A stretch of 64,000 bases of DNA from Siphonodentalium dalli (GCA_032622095.1 CP136069.1:201670690-201734689); one strand, 5' to 3'. Numbered from the stretch's first letter, positions 36,373-48,406 are shown. The notes: generated from the letters alone by a model not told the origin. Program-made: numbers and translations.

Positions 36373-37327
36373 CTGTTCATTACTTTCAATCAATCATGCC
36401 TCAATTGTTCTTTATCTTTATCATCTGAACTAGGGCTTGCCACGTTAATTGCTAATTCTCCAATTAAGCTTCATGTAACTCTTATAAATTGACATAAAAC
36501 TTTGCACCTATTATTTTAAATGTCCAGGTGGCAAGTCCTGCTGTTAATTAGTATGATTCAGACTTTCACACTTCTTTGGCTAATCAAATCTATTGTTTCA
36601 CTAAGTTGTATATATATGTCAAAACTTAAAAATGTAAAAAGTAATATCAGCTTTAGGCTTCACTCTTCACGGTACCCGGTTCTTATTCTCTCTTCACGGC
36701 ACCCGGATTATATTGCATTTCATCGGCACCCGATAGACTGTTCAACACTTTTGTACCTGATAATATATTTTCGGATTCAACAATAAATACTGTTATTACT
36801 ACATGTCCGGAGTCCATCGATCATCTTCATATCAAAACCTACCTGAGCTAATTCACCCCGTTGTACTGCACTGGAATTGGATACCTTTCGCACAATCACG
36901 AATACGATTATGGATATGGTAATATCCTGCCAGTATACGGCCAAAATTCGATCTTTACGCACGGGGTTTCTTATGTGAGACAAAATATACCCCACTTAGT
37001 TTAATTATGTGCAGATGTGTCAAGAATTTGCAACCGGTCCTGCTTAGGGACGCTCTAACATTATCCGTGTGGTGTATTGCACACGGATAAGAACATGGGA
37101 TCTGAAAAAGACACACATTACTTTTTTCCATCAAATATATGTGTAACTGAATACCGTGGGGCATATGCCGTCTCAACAATTAGCCATCGTAGGTAAATTA
37201 TGATGGTGTCCACCTTAGTAGGACAATATATCCTATCCGTAATCGTAATAGTGATTTTTGCGAAAGGTCTCCATTATCTATTCGGCTCTTTTCGGAGAAA
37301 GGGTCAACATGGCGTATGGTGTGACCA
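36373..37327. other. Non-coding stretch, nothing firm
   Basis: A short motif (C(A/T)TCGGCACCCG.T and relatives) repeats three times at about 36664-36735. No exon recognised. Confidence 0.4.
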
Positions 37328-37640
37328 CACTGCCAAAAATAATTTCTTAATAAGATAAAATATCTTGAAACAAGAAAAACTATTTCCTGAAACAGGAAAA
37401 TAAATCTTATTTTGGGAAATATACCCCCCAAGTCTGCTACATCAAGAAAATTTAAGAAACTCCCACCAGTCAAGAGATAGTTTTCTCAAATAAGATAGAT
37501 TTTAGTCTTGAAACAAGAAACAATTTCCTTACTAAGAAAATGGCTTCAAAAATTAAATATATATTTCTTGTTTCAAGATTTTTTTTCTAAGTTATGAAAT
37601 ACTTAAAGAAAATATTTCTAAACCAAGAATTAATTGTTAT
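37328..37640 (+). mobile_element. AT-rich CACTGCC-ended element (MITE-like), copy 1
   Basis: Starts CACTGCCAAAAATAATTTCT, then runs of TCTTGAAACAAGAAA, TTTCCTGAAACAGGAAA and similar self-complementary words. The terminus and style match 49000-49558 in the opposite orientation. The other end is not clear, so the right limit is approximate. Non-coding. Confidence 0.6.
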
Positions 37641-37714
37641 GTACAAATTACTGCTGTAATGGAATAACTGTAAAAGTCCAACGATAGCAAAATTGTGATA
37701 AAAATGTTATGGTA

Positions 37715-37990
37715 AACATTGAAAAAGGTCCAACCTGTTGATTAAATATTCTGAAATTCATATTCATACTTAAATATTTGAACTACATGTAATACTACAG
37801 CTATAGGATTATATAATTGTTGACAAGTCACTCACTGTAACAGTTTTGTTTACATAACATTGGAAAAGGTCCAACCTGTTGATTAAATATTCTGAAAATG
37901 TTATTCATAGTTAAATATTTGAACTAATAATACAGCTAGAATTATATATTTGTTGACAAATCACTGTAACAGTTTTGTTTACATGACAAT
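37715..37990 (+). repeat. Tandem duplication, 2 copies of about 141 bp
   Basis: AAGGTCCAACCTGTTGATTA, AATATTTGAACTA and CACTGTAACAGTTTTGTTTA recur in the same order in two adjacent copies, starting at about 37715 and 37856. Confidence 0.85.
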
Positions 37991-38280
37991 AGTTTCAACA
38001 GCTGTAATTTTGTTATTGGCAATCTGTCAGTAAGTGTTTTTATCTATTTCTCAATGCTCTTAGGGATTGCTGACCTTTATACAATTTTAATAAAATTTTG
38101 TTTGCACAATATAGTGGGTCGCCATTGAGGAGGCCTCCCTTGAAATCTCCAGTTGGTGGTTTGCCACACCATCCCGAACTAGACAAACCTCTCTGGTGGC
38201 CCCTTGCATTGAACCTATTAATTAAACAGGTACTTCAAGCTGGTATATACCCCTCTTATATAAGGATGGAAGATGCTACC
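37991..38280. other. Short unique stretch before the 385-bp array
   Basis: Contains an open frame (38098-38313) that extends into the first repeat. It is proline/leucine-rich at the start but has no family resemblance. Left unassigned. Confidence 0.3.
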
Positions 38281-40124
38281 AATTTCAAACCGATGGTATT
38301 TCTTCAGAGTTGACTCTCTTGTATTATGAAAGCAAGGCCATGCACCTATTGTATGTTTATAATACACAAAAGACTATATCTTAGCAGAATGCATGTCTCT
38401 GATGATACAAACAATAAAATATCCAATTTATCCATAGTTGAATTTCATTTGGCTATATAGGAAAGCATACAATGTGGCTTTTATGTAGTTTCCACAAAGT
38501 ATTTTAAGTAAAATATCCATCAAGTGATGTGTTCTGCCTTGTCCTATATATTAAAATGCATACAATGGCCATGATAAATGCTTAATTTATAGGTAGAGAT
38601 GTCAATCTGATAAGAAATACTGACATTTTAGGTTTGATACACCATTTCAGCTGGCTTGGCATCTTTTAAATTTGAAACCTAAGGAAATTTATTCAGCTTT
38701 GACCCTCTAAATTATGGAAGAAAGCCCAAATGAAGCCACTATTTGCATGTTAGTAACATGTATAAGGCTATATCTCAACAGAATACATGTCTCTGATAAA
38801 ATGCACAATAAAATATCCATAGTTCAATTGCATTTGGCTATAGAGGGATGCATACAATATTGGTTTTATGTAGTTTCCACAGACCATTTTAAGTAAAATA
38901 TCCATCAAATGATGTTTTCTACATAGCCTTGTATATTAAAATGCTTGTAATGATCATGGGAAATGTTTAATTCATTAGTTGATATGTCCATCTGATAAGA
39001 AATACTGACAATTGAGGTTTAAAAAACCATTTCATGGGATTATGGGATCATAAATATCAAACTAAGGGAATTCCTTCAGATTTGACTCTCTAAATAATGG
39101 AAGAAAGCCAAAATGAAGCCACTATTTGCATGTTAATGACATGTATAAGGCTATATCTCAACAGAATACATGTCTCTGATGAAATCAACAATAAAATATC
39201 CATAGCTTAATTTGTTTTGGCTATACAGGGATGCATACAACATGGCTTTTAGGTTGTTTCCACAGACTATTTTAAGTAAAATATCCATCAAATGATGTTT
39301 TCTGCCTTGTCCTGTATATTAAAATGCATGCAATGACCATGAAAAATGTTTAATTTATTGGTAGAGATGTCCATCTGATAAGAAATACTGCCATTTGAGG
39401 TTTGATATACCATTTCAGCTGGCTTGGCATCTTACAAATTTGAAATAAGGGAATTTATTCAGCTTTGACCCTCTAAATTATGGAAAAAAAGCCTAAATTA
39501 TGCCATTATTGGCATCTTTATAACATATATAAGGCTATATCTGAACAGAATACATGTCTCAGATGAAATAAACAATACAATATCCATAGTTTAATTTGAT
39601 TTGGCTATACAGGGATGCATACAATATTGCTTTTATGTAGTTTCCACTGACTATTTTAAGTAAAATATCCATCAAATGATGTTTTCTACATTGCCTTGTA
39701 TATTAAAAATGCATGTAATGACCATGGGAAATGTTTAATTTATTAGTTGATATGTCCATCTGATAGGAAATACTGACATTTGAGGTTTTAAATACCATTT
39801 CATGGGATTATGGAATCATAAATATCAAACTAAGGGAATTTCTTCAGATTTGACTCTCTAAATGATGGTAGAAAGGCCAAATGAAGCCACTATTTGCATG
39901 TTTATAACATGTATAAGGCCATATCTTTGCAGAATGCTTTTCTCTGATAATAAAACAAATAACATATCTATATTTCATAGTTTGGTTGGCAAAACAGGGT
40001 GCATAACATGTGGTTTTAAAGTAGTTTCACAGACTATTTTAACTAGAATATCAATTAAATGATGTAATCTAACTTGCCCTGTGTTTTAAAATGCATACAC
40101 TGACCATGATAAATGTTTAATACA
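38281..40124 (+). repeat. 385-bp satellite, about 5 copies with alternating monomer types
   Basis: The TTCAG(C/A)TTTGAC(C/T)CTCTAAAT landmark recurs at 38303, 38692, 39075, 39458 and 39843 (spacing 389, 383, 383, 385). Two monomer types alternate. One has CAGCTTTGACCCTC and is preceded by TTTCAGCTGGCTTGGCATC. The other has CAGATTTGACTCTC and is preceded by TTTCATGGGATTATGG. This suggests a dimer of about 768 bp as the amplifying unit. No coding potential. Confidence 0.9.
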
Positions 40125-41473
40125 AACAGCGTCCTTAATGCTGCACCAGCCTAACTCCCGTTATGAAAGGGTTAAATTAATAAACAAAGGTTGCACAGAC
40201 ACCCCCCCCCCCCCTTCAACAGCGCGGTGAGTGTGTTTATATGTATGTCATACCCGGTATAAGAGCCCCCCCCCCCATTTCGTACGCCGTATTCCATGCC
40301 CTGTTACGAGGTACGACATATTCCGGCCCCTCTGTTAGGAGGTATTCGGTATTCCAAAAATACCGGTATTCGTATTCCAACCTTCCAAAAAAAAATGATC
40401 ATAAGAATAATATAAATGCGATGTTTGTCACAATAAATGCACGGTTTGACATACAGATCGTCGATCATCAATTTATATCATTTTAGACATGGACAGTATG
40501 ACCTGCGTTCGTACGACAATAGAGAATTTATCCATATGGCTGTTAACTGGTATTTCGTATTCCACCCTCTGTGTTAAGTGGTATTATTCCGTATTCCAGG
40601 GGGTGGGGGTGCTCTTATATGGTGTGAAGTTTACAACTAATGTGGCAGTCATGAAATTTTTAATTATTAGAACTGTTTGGGATATATACACCCCAATCAC
40701 CCTGTCTCCACGTTCCTGTTGGTGGTGGCCTTATCAATCTATTGCTTCGTTGAACTTTTATTATTACAAATTTGAGCGTGTAATTTCGTTCCACTTTACA
40801 ACAGGGGCAAAAGCATTCCTATTGTTTTACCTACCGGCTCAGATCGAGGCTTCGTGGATAAAAAAACTACGTCCATCTTACGTTTTCATAGGATACAAAT
40901 TGATCGGATTTTAGGTAAGTGAAACTAATTAGTAATCAATTGAAGTGATTTATCATTATGAACAGACTGTTACTAGTAAAATATTTAATCGAACTACAAT
41001 TAAAAGGGCACGAATTATCCATTTTATTCAAATGAAATTTGATAGTAAATCGGCCTAATTTTGTTTCCGTGTAATATTTCAGAAAATAGAATCCGTCATT
41101 GATAAATGAACATTTTTTTGGTCAAAATAGTAACTTCTGACGGACTATGATTATATGGCATTTATGATTCATATATAAAGGTAGCCCTACACAATATTCC
41201 CAACTGCGTTCCCAACTGCAAAAACGATTTTTAATGAATTATAAATTGGCCTAAATTTTATGCTACATAAAAAGAAAAACTATCCGGGAATGGCTATTTT
41301 CGTCTGCAAAATCAAATTCTGCCATAAATGCAGTGTATTATCGGTCGACATTAATATGACAATAGTTGGAAAATAAAAAGGTCCCATTTATTGAAAATAT
41401 ACATGTAGCTTATAAGGAAATTGTCAGTTATGATCAGTTATACTTCATACCATTATTCTAACAAATGTCAAGG
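40125..41473. other. Non-coding stretch with C homopolymers and GTATTCC-type repeats
   Basis: Runs of C occur at 40202-40214 and 40267-40276. Diverged GTATTCGGTATTCC/CGTATTCC motifs are scattered at 40245-40390 and 40545-40605. The 141-codon open frame 40489-40914 covers part of that repetitive sequence and has no domain. I do not call a gene. Confidence 0.4.
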
Positions 41474-41876
41474 GAAGTCGGTGGCCGAGAGGTAGCGTAC
41501 TGGTCTCTCGTGCTATCGGACCGGGGATCGTAACGTGGTCAGGGTATTCTGACAAAAATCAGAACTCGGTCAGATACAAGTTTGTCAGGCTGAAAAGTCT
41601 CATTCGAGATCACTGAATAAAGATCCGAATGCAAAAATGCCGACTTCCCCCCATTACAACACTTGTCCAGGTATGTTGTCGTGGGTTCAGTACGCTGTCC
41701 GATCGGACGCGGACATTAATGGCTGACCCGTGTACACGCCTCATTGTGTGCACGTTAAAGAACGCTACTGGAGTCACCACAGGGTTATAAAGTTACTCGG
41801 CCGTGGTAGCACCTGGACCTCCACATAATCCTCAGCACATTGAGGGCGATGGAGTATCGAGTAGATAGATAGATAG
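41474..41876 (+). mobile_element. tRNA-derived SINE, about 400 bp
   Basis: The head GTCGGTGGCCGAGAGGTAGC resembles a tRNA box A region. A weaker box B-like GGGGATCGTAACG lies about 45 bp on. A tRNA-unrelated body follows, including TGCACGTTAAAGAACGCTAC and CTCGGCCGTGGTAGCAC. It ends in a GTAGATAGATAGATAG microsatellite tail, as SINEs often do. No clear target duplication was found. A functional tRNA is ruled out by the poor cloverleaf. Confidence 0.75.
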
Positions 41877-41918
41877 TCAATCTCTTTAATATTGTCATGC
41901 CATGGCCAATTTAACACT

Positions 41919-42221
41919 AAGTGAACGTTCAGATTACCACGATACAATTGTAAGTAGGTAAAAAATAATATCATGCACTGTTTTATTTAAAAGCGAAATT
42001 GTGGCGTATCCTTGGTTATCCCCATTTGCGACGTAATCACTAATCAGTCATGTGTATGTAAAAAGTGTGGCCTGAAGGATCGCATGATAGTCAATCACAT
42101 GCTTTACAAAAAAACTGATTTCATCATGTACGACATCGTAATCGTGTGAACAAACTATCCACGATCTCGTCGATCCCGGTTCCTCCATTTAAGATTATAT
42201 CTTTCATCTGTACGTTCACTG
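41919..42221. mobile_element. AGTGAACGTTCA-ended MITE, copy A
   Basis: Starts AAGTGAACGTTCAGATTACC and ends CTGTACGTTCACT. The internal parts (GCGAAATTGTGGCGTATCCT, TCACATGCTTTACAAA, CATCGTAATCGTGTGAACAA) match the 55-kb copy in order. Its right end abuts copy B. Confidence 0.8.
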
Positions 42222-42580
42222 AGTGAACATTCATGATTCATATGACTACGATTCAATTGTAAGTGGACAGATTCCCATCTTGGGTAATAACCGATAGTTG
42301 GACTGCGCATGCTCACGACATGATCACGAGTTATATCAATGCAGATTTGCAAAAATTGTGACGTATCCTTGGTAAGGCTTGGTTACCTCCACTTGGTGAA
42401 ATTTGCGTGTACGTAAAAATCGTACAAAGTAAATAGAAATATCATAGGATAGTTAATCACGTGGTTAACCACCGATATTAAATATTCTCATCTGCGATGA
42501 CATCGTAACAAACTATCCATGATTTTGTCAGGCCCGATTCCTCCACTTACGATTGAATTATGGTCTTCTGACATCTGAAT
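42222..42580. mobile_element. AGTGAACGTTCA-ended MITE, copy B
   Basis: Starts AGTGAACATTCATGATTCA and contains ACTACGATTCAATTGTAAGT and GACTGCGCATGCTCACG, like the 55-kb copy. Its right arm (CCACTTACGATTGAATTATG...) is diverged. It abuts copy A, making the palindrome TTCACTGAGTGAA at the joint. Confidence 0.75.
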
Positions 42581-43003
42581 CGCCGAAAATGCTAATATTG
42601 TTGGAAGAATGAACTTTACACTTGGTTTTTGAATATGTTTGCAAATTATGAAAATACATGCATCCATATCACATACATATATATGCAGCATACATGTACA
42701 TGTATTTTTTCTTCAATTACAGAAATACCAGATTCATTAGCCATGGTGGATGCGGCATCATGCCCTCTCATCTTCAACATATGAAGATTGATTTCGCCCA
42801 TGATTAGTCTAAGCGTCGGTCCTGTCTAGCTAGACACGTGGCAATGAACAAATGACAGGTGAAATATTACTGGAAGTCTGTTCGCCAAAATACCAGTGGT
42901 GAGTTTATAATCTACATGTATAGCTACCATGCAGATGAATATTTGTACATTGTCACCAATACATGTATATACTGCTATCCTCAAAATTATGGACCTTAAA
43001 AAT
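42581..43003. other. Non-coding stretch, nothing recognised
   Basis: TACATGTA-type words are frequent (for example near 42688). No exon or repeat unit. Confidence 0.4.
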
Positions 43004-43154
43004 GGGGGGGGGGGGGGCAGGGGGGGGGGCGGAAAAAAACTGCAGACACAGGGTGGAAAAAACTGTTTTCTTCGGTTTGGGTATCCCCCCCCCCCCCAAA
43101 ACAGCAAAAACTGCAGTTTTTTTCCACTGACCATTTGCCCGCCCCCCCCCCCCC
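43004..43154. repeat. Paired G-runs and C-runs able to form a hairpin
   Basis: G runs at 43004-43017 and 43020-43029 are followed by C runs at 43085-43097 and 43142-43154. The sequence between includes ACTGCAG(A/T) motifs in inverse orientation. Strand-swapped homopolymers like these can fold back or form quadruplexes. Run lengths are likely unstable and may be misassembled. Confidence 0.75.
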
Positions 43155-43376
43155 AAATCAAATCTACCGCAGCCGGACAACAACTCGGTTTGACCGGAAA
43201 GCGAAAAAAACCCCGGAGCATACAATTCACGAGAAGGTGCTTGTTAACTTAGTTTAGATTATTGTGACTAAAATGGTCATTGTCTACCAGTAGAACGCAG
43301 ATTTGTACCTCGTGATGTCATGACATGTACAAACATGTATATTGGTGATCGCAACGCTATGTATGCACTTTAAAAA

Positions 43377-43706
43377 ATGACAACTAGTCATTACCTCGAC
43401 TTTGAAAAAGATGCAAATGAGATGAGTGAGATACCAGCATATAACTGTTTTCTGATACCATTGGAGGAGAAATTGATTAATACATGGGATAGTTCTGCAG
43501 TAAAAAATTGCCAGATAAGCGATCGCAGGGTAGAATTCTGCAATCGACTGGTAGACACTGACATAGTTGGCATTATTAAGAGGGTTAATGGGGTCAATAT
43601 CACATGTACACCAAGACAGTGGTTATCCAAAATTGTTTTATGTGGATTGTATTACTCATGTATATATGATTTGGATATTAAGGTTAATCCATATTCTATA
43701 AAATGA
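43377..43706 (+). other. Unrecognised open frame, 109 codons
   Basis: Starts with an ATG and has an acidic N-terminal part (YLDFEKDANEMSEIP), no signal peptide and no known motif. Composition does not stand out from nearby sequence. It is kept only as a possible ORF and is more likely chance. Confidence 0.12.
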
Positions 43707-43775
43707 GAGAAAATTGAAGTTGTGAGTCTGAAAATACATATTTGGAAAAATATTACATGCAAATTTTTTCCGACA

Positions 43776-43878
43776 ACCCCCCCCCCCCTAAATGAATAAG
43801 GAAAATTTTTTTTACGCCTAAGTACCACCCCACCCCCGGTACGTTGTGTCCCGCAGTTGTTTTCCGGGGGGGGGGGGA
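43776..43878. repeat. Second set of C and G homopolymer runs
   Basis: C runs at 43778-43789 and near 43826-43838, and a G run at 43866-43878. The arrangement resembles 43004-43154, about 0.8 kb away. Confidence 0.65.
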
Positions 43879-44334
43879 TACCTGGTAATGATCGCAGTAT
43901 ATACGGGCAGTATATGATATCCACCACGGTATCAAGTCGATTACTGTTGTGGAGCACCATGCAGTTATGATACACCAACAAATATCACACCAAAAGTTGA
44001 AAATTAAAACAGCCACATGGATCTTGTTCAATGAACTTATATATGCATGAATAAGATGAATCACTAAATTATCTTTTCATGCTTGTTTGTGTAATGCCAA
44101 TCAATGCAGCCTGACAACATGGATGGGTGGAGTTTATAAATTGACAGCCTAAACAATGTTGGCAACTTAAAAGTTCATTATGTGCTACATTTAACTCCCG
44201 TATATACAATACAATTTTTCTATCAGCGTTCCCATGTCCTATATTTGGAATAATATATACATGTACATGTAACGAAGGCCATCCGTTCCACAGATAGGAG
44301 GAAAAACACTGCATTTTATTTTCATGCATGCGAA

Positions 44335-44498
44335 ACATGACAACATGCATATGGGGTGTAACATGACAACATGCATATGCCATATGGGGTGTAACATGAC
44401 AACATGCATATGGGGTGTAACATGACAACATGCATATGGGGTGTAACATGACAACATGCATATGGGGTGTGACATGACAACATGCATATGGGGTGTAA
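44335..44498 (+). repeat. 26-bp minisatellite, about 6 copies
   Basis: Near-identical units CATGACAACATGCATATGGG + GTGTAA. One unit has an 8-bp insertion (CATATGCC/GCCATATG) at about 44377. Minus-strand frames through this array read HPICMLSCYT-type repeats and are not genes. Confidence 0.93.
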
Positions 44499-44599
44499 CT
44501 GTGGTATATGCAACGTTGAAACTGTACTAGTAACCATAATGAGGTGTTGGAGGTTACTGTGCTTTATATATCTTTAATACTGCAGTATTAACGGGGGCA

Positions 44600-44920
44600 C
44601 TATACTAAGAGGTGGCCAATTACTTTGAGTATACATGTAGCCATACCTCACACATGGAACAGGGCTTGACTTATTTTTAGGTACATGGAAAAATAGGTAC
44701 GCAGAGCAATACATAACACCTAGTCTGCTTCGTATATTTTACATAAATATCAACCGATTTGGTGCAGTATTGAAGCGGTAACCTTTCTAGTACTGCTGTG
44801 TTAGAAGTTTCTGGTGTGAGACCACACAAGCCATATTTCTGAATAAATCCTGAAAAATTACCCACAATCCTGAGGTTAAGTGGTCACTTACTTTGGGCAT
44901 TACTGTAATTCCCTGACATT
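44600..44920 (+). repeat. Interspersed repeat of unknown class, copy 1
   Basis: ACAAGCCATATTTCTGAATAA, CCTGAAAAATTACCCACAAT and TTTGGGCATTACTGTA match 47655-47745. AAGAGGTGGCCAATTACTTTG near the left edge resembles the reverse of the left edge of copy 2. The limits are approximate. Confidence 0.6.
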
Positions 44921-45143
44921 CCCCCAATCTTTGACTAAAAGAAAATTCACCCTTTTGATATCATTTGACCATGAAATGGCCCGAAAAAGATGTTTTATGA
45001 GATTTACGTTTGTTTTTTATTTAATTTTGTTTGTTCAAGTAACATATCAAATGAGTGAAATTTTATTTTAGTCATTCATGTGGGTATTGTTAGTGGGGAG
45101 ATATTTAAGGGGAGGTATCCTGTTACAACGGTATATGCTACTA

Positions 45144-45324
45144 GTATATGTACATAAGTATTAACTGTCATGTGGACTGTTTTTATGGAGATGTAACCGT
45201 GAGGTAAGTGGACATAACTTGTGTAAAACCCAAAGGGTTTTACATACAAGTTATGACCACTTTCCTCACGGTTACATTTCCATTAAAATAGTCCACATGA
45301 CAGTTAATCCTTATATTTATATAC
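45144..45324. repeat. 181-bp near-perfect hairpin
   Basis: Arms of about 85 bp: TTAACTGTCATGTGGACT...GATGTAACCGTGAGG...ACATAACTTGTGTAAAACCC mirrors GGGTTTTACATACAAGTTAT...CCTCACGGTTACAT...AGTCCACATGACAGTTAA, with almost no loop. Probably a small foldback MITE. No family relative elsewhere in the window. Confidence 0.9.
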
Positions 45325-47439
45325 ATTTAGCGAAAAAGCCACTTTTGTAAATGTATTTAAATTGAATAGTGTATCGTGACAAAAAACAGCCCAAAGTACC
45401 CAATAGCACCCTTGGCAAAAGTTAATAGGAACAATTTCTCTTCATATTGCAACCAGATGATGTATTAAGTCAATCCTGCGCGAGTCCAAATGCTCCCAAA
45501 ACATTACGCGTTCGTCTTTCCAAACCCAATGACGTATGTATGGTGTTGTGAGCTTGGTGTTATGAGCCGTTGCGCATTCACCGAGAAATAACTGCAACTA
45601 GCCACGTGGGCGCCGACCAATCAGTATGCTGGATTTAGTGATGACAACACTTAGTATGTAAATATATGTATTTGTAGCTGATTCTGCCCAACATGCAGCA
45701 TTTGAATGGATAACATTACTGTTATAACTGCCCCTCCCCCCCCCCCCCCGGGTGATTAATTTGGACCGTACATCTTAATAATATGTACATGATTAGTCAT
45801 TCCGCTTTTCTGATGTCATTACAAGCATTCAAATCTTATTTTTCAGACAGGAGGAGCTGCCTGACTGGATTGAGACATACACATTTCATTCAAGGCATGA
45901 TATCTGACAACGAATCATAGAATCATGTTTCCTGAGTGTTTCTTGCAGATAATGATTACCCTTGATACCAATATTATTAATTCTGTCCAGGACTGGATGA
46001 GGAAGGATTTCAAATGTTATTCGGTGTACATGTAACGGATACATGTAATCTAGATGTTATCGGTATTCGTCCATGCATGACATAATGTGAGTTGTTGCTT
46101 TGTGACAGTCCTGGCTATATACATGTACCATATGTATGCCAATGGACGGTATGCACTGAATCCAGTACTGTGCAGCGAAGGGGAGGCTTTAATATATAAC
46201 CAAATGATGACCAATGTCTTCATCAAAGGCAAAAATGACACATCAATTCCTTCCTTGATGGAGACCGATCAGTGACGTCTACATTTTATCAGACTTAGTG
46301 GTGAAAATCTTGGCAAGTGAAGTTAGTGAATTCAATTCTACAACATACATGTACCTGTATGCTTCTGTATGTACCTGTATGAGTCTCAGAAAATGTGCAC
46401 TATGGCATCCAGTGTATGCATAACCTTTGTTATACCGTACTTCATACTACATTGACCAGAATTTGGAGGTGTACCAGTTTCATATCTCTACACAAAGCAC
46501 AACAGTACCCATGGATCAGTCTCAAGCCTTGTTTCTGAGCTTGTCTGAAGGATATGAACTTTTAAAGATATATTATGCACTTGTTCTGGTGCGTGAAACT
46601 GATCAGTTAGTACCAAGGCGCTATGCCAACTGGAATAAGGTAGCATTCTACTAACATAGCCGAAAATCGAAAGCAAATCAACCGTAATACTCCATAGAAA
46701 ACATTGTCTGAACTACGCTCAATTGTGAATATTTACTACTCGATTCGGGGCGCATCTATCGGCGATAATATAACGAAAACGAGTTCGCCTTTGATAGTTA
46801 CTGCATTTAATTATGTATACGAATGATGGTGTGTGTTGTTAATTTGGATATAATGTTTGTAAAAAGTACTACTTTTAACAAGATTATTCTCCATTTATAT
46901 TTTATCACCCTATTGGAGTGTTTCACATCACTTCAAGTGACACATTATTGCAGCATGTCAATATAATCAGATTCATGTACATGTACACACATACAGGCCT
47001 TAAAATCCATCACAGAATAAAAATATTCTGATGTTCCTTTATCTTTGTCAACCTGCTGTATCACCAAGTAATCTGTACAAGGAGCTTAATGTGGCTTAGA
47101 CATAGAGCACATTCATTTGTTGCATATATTCTGTTGAGTATACAAGGAGATGGTCTCATAAATGGCCGGATTTAGTGTACCCTTTAATGCTTGTAATACA
47201 TGCATGTACTAGTACCTGTTTAGACCAAGTTTTCCCTGTCCACAACTTGTGGTATCGGTTGGGTTGATGCTGTTTTGGACCGAGTCCCATCCCGATACTC
47301 TTCTATAATGGACTTTACGCCCAGAATTGTGGGTTGAAGTTATCTTGATTGTAGCACTACCAGTATTTCGTCAGATTAGGTCAAAGTGACGCTTTTTTAT
47401 AAGAACATAGAGGGCAGCCTTTCCCAAGCGTGATGATTT
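45325..47439. other. Non-coding stretch, nothing recognised
   Basis: About 2.1 kb with a C run at about 45727-45749 and many TACATGTA words. No supported exon. The short ORFs at 46050-46676 are unrecognised. Confidence 0.4.
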
Positions 47440-47745
47440 CAAACCTGCATATACTTAAAGTAATTGACCATCTCTAACGTGGTGTTACCCAGGTAATGCT
47501 GTGGTATTACACTGCAGTAATTTCCAACACCATGGTAAGGTTGTCACTTGAACACAAAACAGCACCACGATGGATGCGGTATGCAATTAAAATGCAGTGA
47601 TTCTCCTTATATCTTTGGAACTTAAAGGAATGGATGGCCTTCGTTATAGGCAACAAGCCATATTTCCGACTAAATCCTGAAAAGTTACCCATAATTCTAC
47701 TGTGTTTAAGGAGTCGATTATACTCTGGGCATTACTGTATTCGAT
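47440..47745 (+). repeat. Interspersed repeat of unknown class, copy 2
   Basis: Contains ACAAGCCATATTTCCGACTA, CCTGAAAAGTTACCCATAAT and CTCTGGGCATTACTGTA, matching copy 1 at 44600-44920. AAAGTAATTGACCATCTCTA at the left edge is inverted relative to copy 1. Confidence 0.6.
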
Positions 47746-48406
47746 ATCTCAAGCTGTTGCATACCGAAAAGACTTGGGCTAGTACCTGAACAGTAAACCT
47801 GCAATCTGCATGATTCATGAAACAGCTATTGAAACCATGCTGTATATACTTAGAATTACACAATTTTGTTTATGGGTTTGTTGATATGACACGAGTGCTA
47901 GCGCACAATGACGGAATGAACAGCACACCCTAGAGTTCTATCTTTCCTCAATGGCACAAGTGCTGTATCAACAAATCCATTAATACAAGTGTCTTTCTGT
48001 GTTTATTACACATCACCCGTCCTAGAATATGTGCATTTAAAAATACAGGGTTACGATGTTTATTAAGGCACATACAGTGCTTGTTTTGTCATGTGTGATG
48101 ATTTTTTATCCTATCGTTTGAACTGGATACTCAAATAACAGAAATTGTTATATATTATTTTTGCAACCGACAGATTTGAGGTAACTCTTTCTATAAATAT
48201 ATTGAAAATCATGTGTCGGGATGTAATATTAGCAATCAATATATTTTTTGTTGCGTATATAGGTTTATACAATTTTAAGAGGCAGAACAAGATACAGGTA
48301 CTTTGTATAGTTTCATTTCGCGAATGTACACAGTATCTTGTTTGGCCACTTGCAATTTTAGAAACCCATAACTGTAACGAGAAATTGTTGACTGTATATT
48401 TAAAGT
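47746..48406. other. Non-coding stretch with a dispersed repeat and a small inverted repeat
   Basis: GGTTTGTTGATATGACACGAGTGC (47875) is mirrored by GCACAAGTGCTGTATCAACA (47956), about 80 bp apart. The following CTGTGTTTATTACACATCACC matches 28993 onward. No gene. Confidence 0.5.

Noticed and set aside
40489-40914. 141-codon ORF, one of the longer ones in the window
   Set aside because: It overlaps GTATTCC-type repeats and a G run, has no recognisable motif, and shows no exon signals.
41474-41545. Possible tRNA gene
   Set aside because: Box B and cloverleaf are poor, and the sequence continues as a SINE body with a TAGA tail.
42826-43252. Overlapping ORFs on both strands of up to 134 codons
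   Set aside because: They read through G and C homopolymers (poly-Gly/poly-Pro) and have no domain.
44069-44537. Minus-strand ORFs with repeated HPICMLSCYT
   Set aside because: They follow the 26-bp minisatellite, which stays open in several frames by composition.
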